Shown piece by piece: positions 1 through 5,782 of a DNA stretch of 8,984 bases (positions are counted from its first letter, which is position 1; each line of letters begins with the position of its first letter). The notes beneath the pieces are model-generated. The model made no database searches. It saw only the letters and a program-made list of their open reading frames with translations, and was not told the origin of the DNA. The DNA is from Bryobacterales bacterium. GTDB lineage: Bacteria; Cyanobacteriota; Vampirovibrionia; Obscuribacterales; Obscuribacteraceae. The stretch is taken from the NCBI GenBank assembly GCA_903970295.1, contig CAJCHQ010000530.1:1-8984 (forward strand), given 5' to 3'. The translations under genes were made by a program, and so were the position numbers.

Positions 1-660
1 TGGATCGTTCTTTTCAGTCACGGCAATGGTGGCAATGTCTTCGGGCGCTTCGACAATTTGCAATTACTGATGGAAGCTGGTGTTTCAGTTTTTGCTTATG
101 ACTATGAGGGCTATGGCAAAAGCACGGGCAAACCCTCCGTAGTCAAAATTTGCGACGATGCACTTGATGCTTACAATTACGTCAACAAAGATTTAGGTTA
201 CTCGCCGGAGCAAATTATTCTCTTTGGAGAATCTCTGGGAACGGTTGTAACGGGTCATTTGAGCGCAAAGGTGAAAAGTGCCGGCATCATTCTCCAGTCA
301 CCTCTGTTTTCTCTGCCGCGCCGCGGCCGCGAAATACTGCCGGCCCTTATAATCTATCCCGACTGGCTTTATCCCTGCGCTGGTCTGGACAATTCCCTTG
401 TGTTCAGGAAACCGCACTCGCCATTGCTTGTGGTTGCAGGCACAAAAGATCAGATGTTGCCGCTCGCGCACGCAGAAGATTTATTTGCCAGTGCCCTTGA
501 GCCGAAAACATTCGTGCGCATTCAAGGAGCCGGACATACCGGTGACCCAAAGCTAACATTTGCACCAGAATATGCCGCAGCCCTGAAGGTTTTCTTCGCT
601 CATCTGGACAGCCCCAACGTGCGGTCGGCAGCGCCGAATCGTTTACTGCCGACCCTCTGA
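1..660 (+). CDS. Alpha/beta hydrolase, BEM46/ABHD17-like (5' end outside window)
   Basis: This is a serine hydrolase of the alpha/beta fold; the substrate cannot be told from sequence. The reading frame is open from base 1, so the N-terminus is missing, and the TTG near 58 is not a real start. Numbering residues from base 1, the oxyanion-hole motif SHGNGGN is at 6-12, the nucleophile elbow GESLG has Ser78, the likely acid is Asp150 in GTKDQMLP, and the base is His179 in GAGHTGDP. The catalytic triad is therefore complete and in the order expected for the family. The DYEGYGKSTGKPS stretch after the first motif is typical of BEM46-like proteins, which are often anchored by an N-terminal membrane helix; that part would lie upstream of the window. 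A GT87-type gene follows 64 bp downstream on the same strand and could be co-transcribed. Family assignment is confident; the function is general only. Confidence 0.9.
   Translation, partial: WIVLFSHGNGGNVFGRFDNLQLLMEAGVSVFAYDYEGYGKSTGKPSVVKICDDALDAYNYVNKDLGYSPEQIILFGESLGTVVTGHLSAKVKSAGIILQSPLFSLPRRGREILPALIIYPDWLYPCAGLDNSLVFRKPHSPLLVVAGTKDQMLPLAHAEDLFASALEPKTFVRIQGAGHTGDPKLTFAPEYAAALKVFFAHLDSPNVRSAAPNRLLPTL
623..654 (+). other. Stem-loop at the 3' end of the hydrolase gene
   Basis: GGTCGGCAG (623-631) and CTGCCGACC (646-654) are perfect 9-bp GC-rich inverted arms around a 14-nt loop. They lie in the last codons of the hydrolase, ending 3 bp before its stop codon. No T-run follows, so this is not a canonical intrinsic terminator. 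It may be an RNA 3'-end stabiliser or pause site, or chance in coding sequence. Confidence 0.4.
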
Positions 661-724
661 CGCAATAAGCCAACTGATTCCGGTTCACACATTCGAAAAC
701 ACGCCTAATCCTAGAAATCACTTA

Positions 725-2095
725 ATGCAAGAAATCGAACAGCAGATCACTCCTTCAACGATTGAGAAAGATAACCGATTTCTTTTCGCTCTCGATATCA
801 CGATTTTGATCGTTTTCGCGTGCATTTGTCTGCAAGTATTGATTTGTATTGCCGCAATGCTCGAAAACAATACCACCGTATACAGTGTTAAGAATGGCGT
901 CTTCGAACATATAGATTTCATCAATACATACATGATGGGAAAACTATCCCTCTCGTCGGAAAGCCACAAAATCTACGATGCCGCCACTCAATTGATCTGG
1001 TACAACAAAGTAATCGCACCGGCCCACACTGACGTTTGCACCTATTTCCAATACCCGCCTTTTTACTATCCGCTCTTCAGCCCCCTATCTTTTCTTTCAC
1101 TGCGTGAAGCGTTTCTTACATGGAATGCACTGACTATAGCGATCGGCAGCCTCTCCTTATTTTTGGCTGGCAGAGCCGGCTCCGGATTATCGGCGCGATA
1201 TTCGCTGCTAATAATTCTAGGAGCGATGGCTAGCTTTCCCAGCTCAGATTGTGCCAGAGATGGACAGCTGAGCTGGATTCTTGTCGCTCTGATATCGCTG
1301 TTCTACTACGGCTTAGTCCGCAAGCTAGATTTCGCCGCCGGTATCGCACTCGGTGTCACCACGTTAAAACCACACTTATTCGTCATGCTATTGATTCCTG
1401 CAGTGATCAGCAAGAGGCACAAATTGCTGATTTCCGGATTGCTCACAATCGCTGCTTTGCTCACCCTGGCTACCTTCTCGGTTGGCTGGGAAAATGTGCT
1501 TGGCTATCCCAATATCTTGTTGCACGCAGAATCGACTAACGTGACAAATAATCTGTACCCAGAGCGAATGGTTTGCTTGCGCGGACTGGCCAGTCAATTT
1601 CTATCGAGAAGCGGCGCCCTCGCCTTCGCGCTTGTCGGTTTCGCCCTTGGTTTGGTCGGGACAGCAATTTTATGGTGGCGTGCTTTTAAACAAAAGAAAT
1701 TGAGTGCATCCTGGGCAATGGCTCTGTCGGTTTTGATATTTTTGATTACGAGCCCGCACTTACTTGTATACGATTGCGTTCTAATTTCGGTGGCGGCGAT
1801 GACTACTTTGCCGACCGTACGCCCCACGCAGTTGTTCCGACTTTCACCAATCTCCCATAAACTCTGGTGCCTGCTCTTATGCGCCTATCCGATATTGAGC
1901 TGGCTAATCATGTTGCTGGTGCCATACGTGGGTCGAGCCCTCGCTCCAATGTGGCTACAAGAATGCACGGCGGTCAACGGCCTACGCTGCGGCTTGATGA
2001 GCTACCATGCCTTCTTCGCCTGTCACTGTCTCATCCTGGCTTGTGGACTAAAATACGCGCTCTCGCATGACTTTGCGGCAACCAGGGTGGACTAA
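725..2095 (+). CDS. GT87-family (DUF2029) polytopic membrane glycosyltransferase
   Basis: This is a multi-pass integral membrane protein of 456 aa, the usual size for the GT87 family. Members are GT-C fold enzymes that transfer sugars (mannose in characterised actinobacterial members) from polyprenyl-phosphate donors on the outer face of the inner membrane. After a short cytoplasmic N-terminus and a first TM helix (about 24-46), the first extracytoplasmic loop carries the acidic DF pair (Asp64), then YDAATQLIW (84-92) and YPPFYYPLFSPL (110-121). DGQLSW (179-184), TTLKPH (212-217) and SPHLLVYD (343-350) match conserved blocks of the family. About ten hydrophobic segments follow one another. 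The ATG at 725 has no clear Shine-Dalgarno sequence; an in-frame alternative is not obvious. The stop overlaps the stop of the convergent gene by 3 bp. Acceptor and donor cannot be inferred. No glycan gene cluster is visible nearby. Confidence 0.85.
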   Translation: MQEIEQQITPSTIEKDNRFLFALDITILIVFACICLQVLICIAAMLENNTTVYSVKNGVFEHIDFINTYMMGKLSLSSESHKIYDAATQLIWYNKVIAPAHTDVCTYFQYPPFYYPLFSPLSFLSLREAFLTWNALTIAIGSLSLFLAGRAGSGLSARYSLLIILGAMASFPSSDCARDGQLSWILVALISLFYYGLVRKLDFAAGIALGVTTLKPHLFVMLLIPAVISKRHKLLISGLLTIAALLTLATFSVGWENVLGYPNILLHAESTNVTNNLYPERMVCLRGLASQFLSRSGALAFALVGFALGLVGTAILWWRAFKQKKLSASWAMALSVLIFLITSPHLLVYDCVLISVAAMTTLPTVRPTQLFRLSPISHKLWCLLLCAYPILSWLIMLLVPYVGRALAPMWLQECTAVNGLRCGLMSYHAFFACHCLILACGLKYALSHDFAATRVD

Positions 2096-2520
2096 CTCGC
2101 TAATTTCATTTGACTGCCAATGACGCGAATGTCAGGACGCTCTGGCGAGAAAACCTCAATTGTTTTCTGCTCCAATACAAAGACATATCGATCGGCCTCG
2201 AGCTGATTGCAAGAATCTAGTGCAAAAAGGCTATATTCCCTCAGATTGAACAGTGGACTTTCATTCACAGATTCGATAAATCTCGACTGTCTGAAAGTAT
2301 ATCCAGGCAGAGCTCGAGCGGCGGACTCAGCTGGGTCTAGCGAGTCTAAATTGTACGACGTTGGTTTCCTGAAGCAAAACGATACCAACGACACCACCCG
2401 ACCAAAGTCAGCGCGAAAAGTCAGAGTCAGGCTACCCTCGTGCTCTAATGAGGTCATCACAACGGAGCGTGCATCGGTGAGTGGCGTGCACCAGCACGCC
2501 ATGGCGTTATCTTTTTGCAT
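2092..2520 (-). CDS. Hypothetical protein, 142 aa
   Basis: I do not recognise a family. The protein is soluble-looking with no signal peptide or membrane helix. It contains alternating hydrophobic/polar stretches (SLTLTFRADFGRVVSLVSFCF near residues 30-50, YVFVLEQKTIEVF near 110-125) suggesting a mostly beta structure. Coding is supported by absence of stops over 429 bp and by the tail-to-tail fit with the GT87 gene (3-bp overlap of stop codons). The ATG at 2520 lacks a clear ribosome binding site. The frame stays open a further 12 codons upstream with protein-like content (EPDIGWIH immediately precedes the ATG) but has no ATG/GTG/TTG before an in-frame TGA, so the 5' end may be truncated or decayed. 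Moderate confidence that it is a gene, none about function. Confidence 0.55.
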   Translation of the reverse strand: MQKDNAMACWCTPLTDARSVVMTSLEHEGSLTLTFRADFGRVVSLVSFCFRKPTSYNLDSLDPAESAARALPGYTFRQSRFIESVNESPLFNLREYSLFALDSCNQLEADRYVFVLEQKTIEVFSPERPDIRVIGSQMKLAS

Positions 2521-2538
2521 ATGTATCCAGCCTATATC

Positions 2539-2551
2539 CGGCTCAGAGCCG
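2539..2551. repeat. Short perfect dyad upstream of the 142-aa gene
   Basis: CGGCTCAGAGCCG is a perfect 13-nt dyad centred on 2545, 20-30 bp upstream of the start of the minus-strand 142-aa gene. It may be a regulator site; the one-base centre makes it a poor RNA hairpin. The dyad falls in the reading frame that is still open upstream of that start, so chance or coding origin is possible. Confidence 0.3.
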
Positions 2552-2621
2552 AACTTTCAGAGGTTTGAGTGAGACGATCATAGGCAACGCATGAAAATAA
2601 GCAAATGAATTCTGAAAGTTC
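2551..2621. repeat. 11-bp inverted repeat between two minus-strand genes
   Basis: GAACTTTCAGA (2551-2561) and TCTGAAAGTTC (2611-2621) are perfect inverted copies separated by 49 bp. The right arm overlaps the stop codon of the small membrane protein gene, and the left arm abuts the dyad upstream of the 142-aa gene. In RNA the two could close a long-range stem around the intergenic region. There is no T-run, so it is not a canonical terminator. Confidence 0.4.
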
Positions 2622-2985
2622 AAATGTTCACGCCGATGACAAGAGGAAACGTTTGATACCACTCGAATAGCCCTAGCAATATATTCCAAGCCAAGACGAA
2701 AACCAGAAGCGCCGGAAACAAGTTTCCTTTTTTAACTGCAATCGCTGCGAGGACTGTTGCGAATGCGAGCACAGCGCCGCTCAGGAACGTTAGAACATTG
2801 GGATGCACATAAGATCCAGCTACATATGAAGGAATTATTGTTCCGAAAAATGTTGCATTGACTCCAAGATAACTGATCGCGCCAAGATTGAATGCTAGAA
2901 ATCCCAGTCGCTTTGGTTCGAGCGAAAGTATAATTCCCGCGAACGAATCATCTGTGAGTTTTGCAACGGGAGGATTCGTATTCAT
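2620..2985 (-). CDS. Small multi-pass membrane protein, unknown family (121 aa)
   Basis: I do not recognise a family. The 121-aa product begins with a polar stretch of about 27 residues, then shows three hydrophobic segments: about 28-52 (FLAFNLGAISYLGVNATFFGTII), 63-84 (NVLTFLSGAVLAFATVLAAIAV) and 89-105 (LFPALLVFVLAWNILLGLF). A KKG turn separates the last two. The start is ATG at 2985, with AAAGG about 10 nt upstream. Its roughly 260-bp leader holds two perfect 18-bp palindromes, and a 12-base copy of one of them overlaps the start codon, so the gene is probably under repressor control. The Ni/Co permease lies upstream on the same strand, so a metal-linked role is possible, but this rests only on position. 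Confidence 0.7.
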   Translation of the reverse strand: MNTNPPVAKLTDDSFAGIILSLEPKRLGFLAFNLGAISYLGVNATFFGTIIPSYVAGSYVHPNVLTFLSGAVLAFATVLAAIAVKKGNLFPALLVFVLAWNILLGLFEWYQTFPLVIGVNI

Positions 2986-2995
2986 ATCGGTAAAA
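2984..2995 (-). promoter_or_regulatory. Half-operator overlapping the start codon of the 121-aa gene
   Basis: Reading the minus strand, TTTTACCGATAT ends inside the ATG at 2985. The same 12 bases form the left side of the palindrome at 3132-3149. The other half of the dyad is not conserved, being replaced by coding sequence. Confidence 0.45.
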
Positions 2996-3031
2996 CCTTT
3001 TTGTGGTCGGGAAATTCATTCGTGGTGCTTG

Positions 3032-3050
3032 GAGGTCTGTCCGTGACCTC
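3032..3050. repeat. Small inverted repeat in the leader of the 121-aa gene
   Basis: GAGGTC (3032-3037) and GACCTC (3045-3050) form a 6-bp stem with a 7-nt loop, about 50 bp upstream of the ATG at 2985. It could fold in the leader RNA. No known riboswitch fold is recognised around it. Confidence 0.3.
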
Positions 3051-3129
3051 TTTCCACTAGCATACAATCAATTGAGAAATTCAGCTTTTTCTGACACGTT
3101 AATCAGACGTGCCGACCCTAACACTAAAT

Positions 3130-3158
3130 ATTTTACCGATATCGGTAAATTTTGACTC
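3130..3158 (-). promoter_or_regulatory. Possible promoter overlapped by palindrome P1
   Basis: On the minus strand a -10-like TAAAAT (3130-3135, 5 of 6 consensus bases) lies at the edge of palindrome P1, with a weak -35 candidate GAGTCA (3153-3158) at 17-bp spacing. If real, P1 would fill the spacer and a bound protein would block RNA polymerase. The -35 is poor, so this is tentative. Confidence 0.25.
3132..3149. promoter_or_regulatory. Operator-like perfect palindrome P1
   Basis: TTTACCGATATCGGTAAA is a perfect 18-bp palindrome centred between 3140 and 3141, in the gene-free stretch between the Ni/Co permease 3' end and the 121-aa membrane protein start. It shares the core ACCGATATCGGT with P2, 65 bp away (about six helical turns). 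With no loop and no T-run it fits a dimeric repressor site better than a terminator. I cannot assign the regulator family. Confidence 0.6.
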
Positions 3159-3196
3159 CCAAAAGTAGCACCCGTGGCGCTTTTCACCCCGATCGC

Positions 3197-3214
3197 TCAA
3201 CCGATATCGGTTGA
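3197..3214. promoter_or_regulatory. Operator-like perfect palindrome P2
   Basis: TCAACCGATATCGGTTGA is a second perfect 18-bp palindrome with the same 12-bp core as P1 but different outer bases. A further partial copy, TCAACCGAAACG, follows at 3218-3229. It sits 32 bp beyond the stop of the permease gene, so it could also stabilise that transcript, but the shared core with P1 points to a protein site. Confidence 0.55.
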
Positions 3215-3245
3215 ACTTCAACCGAAACGACCACGCCATCCCGAT

Positions 3246-4037
3246 TTAATGTTGCAAATCCGGCAGCACATTTCCGTTACCGCTAACAAACAGCGTACCG
3301 ATAATCAAACTAAAAACTCCGGTCGCCAAAGACGTTGCCACGAACAACGGCTTAAACTTCGCCGAGCTGAGAAATCCAGCACAACTCAAAACGGCAACCA
3401 GCGTATTCGAAATCAACAAACCCAAAATGAACGACAGCAAAATCAAAACGCCCAGAACGTGATTCGCAGAACCCCCGACAGCCGCGATCAAAAGCACTTG
3501 CGTTCCGGTTTCAGCTCCGAAGCCATGAATGACACCAATACCCAGAGCAGCAGGAGCATCATATTGACTCACAGTAACCGGCAGCGACGACGACGAACTA
3601 TTTTTGCCAGTCATTTTATGCAACCAATATCCAACCAGCCGGAGTCTACCCAGCAAGAACATCCAGCGACTTTGAAGGACAAACTTTTGATCGGTCTTTT
3701 GCCTCATCAACGAGTAAAAGATCCAAATCCCTAATAATAAGAGCGTTAATCCCACTCCTTTTTCCATCAGAGGGTCAATCCATTCGGGCAAAACAGCAGC
3801 AAACATCAAAGCTGCCAGACCAAGAATCAAAACTATCGTGGCATGGCCAAGGGCGTAGCAAGACGACAAACGCAATGCATTAGTTTGACGAAAAACAGAA
3901 ATGGCACCACCATCAATGTTAGCTGTAGTTGATGAGCCGACGATATCTGCAATAGCCGCGATATGGTCCCAATCGACGCCATGTCGCACACCTAAAATTA
4001 GCGCATTTACCAAGATGATAGGCGCGCCCAAGTCCAT
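3246..4037 (-). CDS. NiCoT/NicO-family nickel-cobalt permease
   Basis: This is a polytopic inner-membrane secondary transporter for Ni2+ and/or Co2+. The signature HX4DH of the family is present as RHGVDWDHIAAI (His22, Asp27, His28, counted from a TTG at 4046). The second conserved block, LGHATIV, is at 66-72 and the third, IHGFGAETGTQV, at 173-184. Six to seven hydrophobic segments span the protein, with a polar Ser-rich linker near 145-160. Family proteins are about 260-350 aa, so this one is complete but short. I chose ATG at 4037 (263 aa) because GGAG lies 11 nt before it; the upstream TTG at 4046 has GGAG only 2 nt away. Divergent remnants of hypA/hypB, the nickel-insertion proteins for hydrogenase, lie just upstream, which supports nickel as substrate. 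Metal preference cannot be read from sequence alone. Confidence 0.88.
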   Translation of the reverse strand: MDLGAPIILVNALILGVRHGVDWDHIAAIADIVGSSTTANIDGGAISVFRQTNALRLSSCYALGHATIVLILGLAALMFAAVLPEWIDPLMEKGVGLTLLLLGIWIFYSLMRQKTDQKFVLQSRWMFLLGRLRLVGYWLHKMTGKNSSSSSLPVTVSQYDAPAALGIGVIHGFGAETGTQVLLIAAVGGSANHVLGVLILLSFILGLLISNTLVAVLSCAGFLSSAKFKPLFVATSLATGVFSLIIGTLFVSGNGNVLPDLQH

Positions 4038-4118
4038 GATTTTCAACGCTCCGCAAGCTTAAGGCTTTTGCTCAGATTAACATAGAGAACGGCGGCAATG
4101 CTAATCCCACGTAGCATA

Positions 4119-4230
4119 TGTATAAGCTCAGGGAAACGTGATATTACGTGCATTGCCGGGAAAGAATTGAAAATAAAAGATGGAGGTGGTCACCGGACCT
4201 CAGAATCGGCAAAAGTATTCCAAAGATTAA
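4119..4230 (+). pseudogene. hypA: hypA remnant (C-terminal piece, frameshifted)
   Basis: From 4119 the plus strand reads CISSGKRDITCIAGKELKIKD, resembling the end of HypA, where a CPxCG zinc-ribbon turn leads into a GKELxIK strand. The second Cys of the CxxC would here be Ser. After codon AAA (4176-4178) the natural ending continues in another frame as MEVVTGPQNRQKYSKD and a TAA at 4228-4230, as if about two bases were lost. No start codon or N-terminal HypA part is seen upstream before the permease gene. HypA is the nickel/zinc accessory protein that hands nickel to hydrogenase together with HypB, and a hypB fragment follows directly. The short match makes this less certain than hypB, but order and spacing agree. 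Confidence 0.5.
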
Positions 4231-4231
4231 T

Positions 4232-4560
4232 TCGACGATCGTCACTCTTGAAGAACAAATCAAGCCACCCTTAACGATGCCGAACGGATTAAAAAAACTG
4301 GCTGCAAAGTTGTACAAATCAACACCGGCGCAGGATGCCATCTCGATGCGGAAATGGTTGCAAGCGGAGTCAAACAATTAGAACCACCGCGCGACTTTAT
4401 CGTCTTCATCGAAAATGTAGGCAATCTAGTTTGCCCGGCGCTCTTCAAACGCTTTGCACTATCTGTAAACCCCAGGATCAAAATCTTCGAAGTTTCAGCA
4501 CTTAGCGGCGAAGGCATGGAAGCCTGGTATGAGTGGATCAAAGAGCAAACGGCGCGCTGA
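4232..4560 (+). pseudogene. hypB: hypB remnant (5'-truncated, frameshifted, internal deletion)
   Basis: This is a decayed gene for HypB, the GTPase that delivers nickel to [NiFe]-hydrogenase. From 4232 one frame reads STIVTLEEQ; from 4261 the next frame continues QATLNDAERIKKTGCKVVQ, then NTGAGCHLDAEMV (4324 onward), IENVGNLVCPA (4408-4440), and the C-terminal NPRIKIFEVSALSGEGMEAW up to TGA at 4558-4560. These are the conserved HypB blocks in the right order. Missing are the N-terminus with the Walker A loop (no room after the hypA piece) and roughly 65-70 residues between VCPA and the C-terminal block, which normally hold the NKxD nucleotide-specificity motif. A frameshift lies at about 4257-4262. 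The Cys-His (4336-4341) and Cys (4432-4434) of the dimer-interface metal site survive. It cannot be a working GTPase. Confidence 0.85.
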
Positions 4561-4562
4561 GC

Positions 4563-5045
4563 TTATTTACATGCTTGATTGCCTATAAGCGCTCCGGCAG
4601 CACCACCACCAAGTTCCTTGAGCCCACGCTGACCGTGCCCGATACTGCCAGCAATAATAGCTCCGAGAAGTCCACCACCTATGGTGCAAGCGGCGCGAAC
4701 CGCATTGTTTGGCGGTGGGGTAGTCTCGACGACCATATCTGGAGTCGAGCCTACTGGTGTGTAACTTGCGATATCCACATTGGGCTGTGGTTGCCCATTA
4801 GCGCTATGCTGAATTTGAACATCCAGGCCACCAGACGCCACAGGATAAAAAAGCAAATGATCGCTTGATGGAAACTGGCGATCTAATTGAGCAACCTGAC
4901 TCGTCAGGGCTGTAAAAACTTCCGAACCATATTTTTGCAAATCGGCCCTCAGACGATTAGCTGCTTCCGTTCCCTGGTTTGCGTTCAGTTCATCAGCCAC
5001 TTGCCGTGATTCATAAGAGACCCACCTTGCTGTTTGTTGATCCAT
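4563..5045 (-). CDS. Glycine-zipper protein, unknown function
   Basis: The product has 160 aa from ATG at 5045, chosen because GAGG lies 11 nt upstream; the longer TTG start at 5099 (178 aa) has no ribosome binding site. The first 75 residues are polar and helical-looking (ESRQVADELNANQGTEAANR, then LRADLQKYGSEVFTALTSQVAQL). A Pro/Gln/Asn-rich linker follows, and the last 45 residues form a glycine zipper, with IGGGLLGAIIAGSIGHG and LGGGAAGALIG as two small-residue helices, as in the glycine-zipper 2TM domain of surface antigens. No signal peptide is evident, so either insertion or soluble oligomerisation is possible. The gene ends 3 bp from the end of the opposing hypB remnant. I do not recognise a specific family for the N-terminal part. 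Confidence 0.7.
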   Translation of the reverse strand: MDQQTARWVSYESRQVADELNANQGTEAANRLRADLQKYGSEVFTALTSQVAQLDRQFPSSDHLLFYPVASGGLDVQIQHSANGQPQPNVDIASYTPVGSTPDMVVETTPPPNNAVRAACTIGGGLLGAIIAGSIGHGQRGLKELGGGAAGALIGNQACK

Positions 5046-5114
5046 GATTTTGCAAACCTCGAATTCTCTGAACTGAACTATCGCTTCGTCTTGCTGCAAA
5101 ACTACAGACCAACT

Positions 5115-5133
5115 GTTACACGAGAGTTACACG
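5115..5133 (-). promoter_or_regulatory. Tandem 8-bp repeats spaced 11 bp, upstream of the glycine-zipper gene
   Basis: On the minus strand CGTGTAAC occurs twice, separated by TCT, giving an 11-bp period, about 70-90 bp before the ATG at 5045. Direct repeats at 11 bp are the typical layout for OmpR/PhoB-type response regulators, and cyanobacterial Pho boxes are also 8-bp repeats with 3-bp gaps. The sequence itself does not match a Pho box, so the regulator is unknown. Confidence 0.35.
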
Positions 5134-5185
5134 CGGCTCAAACCTTCGTATTTACCGCACATTCAATTCGCCACGAATTCAATTG

Positions 5186-5773
5186 TTAATGAGAATAGAA
5201 TGTCGGGTGTTTTAGCTCGTACTCCACTTCCGCAGGACTATGTTTTAATTCGCCGATGTTAGTGACAACTTGCCAGGTCATGTCAGTCGCTTTATTCAAC
5301 ACCGGAACCAAAAAACACCAAAATACGGTAGCAGTACATGCATTGGCAGCGACAATAGCCCAAACGTCTCGCCGCGTCATTCGAACAGCAGAAACATCTT
5401 TGACGTGCAAGGCCAGCCGAAAAAGAAATATCTCAATGATCGCAGGAGTCCCTACTAGTAAAAAACAAAGCAAACAGAAATAGCCTGCCTCAGAGAGTTT
5501 AGGTTCAAGTCGCTCGAGGCTGAAAACAAGCATTTTAGCGAGCGGAATAACCGATAACGCCAGGATCGGCACAGATACAGCTTTCAACCAGAGAGCAGCT
5601 GCGACTTTCTCAGACGACGGATGCGTCGGGGATAAACCAAATCTGAAAATCATCGTCTGGATAGCCGCCAACGCAAGGTAGGCAACCAGCACAAACGTGA
5701 TACCGCCCAGAAAAAGCACACGAAAATACCATGATATTTCCCATCCCAGGCTTCCGTATGCGTAATTGAACAA
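5186..5773 (-). CDS. Four-TM membrane protein, unknown family (195 aa)
   Basis: I do not recognise a family. Four hydrophobic segments are seen at about residues 15-42, 60-85, 96-122 and 136-158, with a polar loop SPTHPSSEK between the first two and a charged tail (ELKHSPAEVEYELKHPTFYSH). This fits an inner-membrane protein of 195 aa. The start is TTG at 5773, supported by AAGGAG 12 nt upstream and by an in-frame TGA just before, which excludes a longer form. That TGA is the stop of the small reading frame at 5783-5896, so the two are probably translated in sequence from one mRNA. Nothing in the sequence points to a substrate or enzymatic motif. Confidence 0.7.
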   Translation of the reverse strand: MFNYAYGSLGWEISWYFRVLFLGGITFVLVAYLALAAIQTMIFRFGLSPTHPSSEKVAAALWLKAVSVPILALSVIPLAKMLVFSLERLEPKLSEAGYFCLLCFLLVGTPAIIEIFLFRLALHVKDVSAVRMTRRDVWAIVAANACTATVFWCFLVPVLNKATDMTWQVVTNIGELKHSPAEVEYELKHPTFYSH

Positions 5774-5782
5774 AAGCGTGAT

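Noticed and set aside
404..721. Minus-strand 105-codon frame over the hydrolase 3' end
   Set aside because: It lies opposite a hydrolase with a complete catalytic triad and shows no motif of its own.
3132..3214. Palindromes P1 and P2 as a terminator for the permease gene
   Set aside because: The dyads have no loop and no T-run follows on the minus strand; the shared core sequence and the third half-copy fit protein binding sites better.
3174..3734. Plus-strand open frame of 186 codons opposite the Ni/Co permease
   Set aside because: Its product is a Gln/Asn/Arg-rich string with no fold-like pattern, and the opposite strand encodes a clear permease with all family motifs, so it is an antisense shadow.
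4038..4118. A NiCo or cobalamin riboswitch before the permease
   Set aside because: The leader before the permease is short and I see none of the conserved elements of these riboswitches.
4148..4381. Plus-strand 77-codon frame as an independent gene
   Set aside because: It crosses the hypA and hypB remnants out of frame for most of its length; only the short STIVTLEEQ part fits a known protein.
4354..4560. ATG at 4354 as the start of a real 68-aa protein
   Set aside because: The frame is homologous to HypB well upstream of this ATG, so the Met is internal and the gene is truncated.
4533..4868. Plus-strand 111-codon frame
   Set aside because: Antisense to the glycine-zipper gene, with no ribosome site and no recognisable content.
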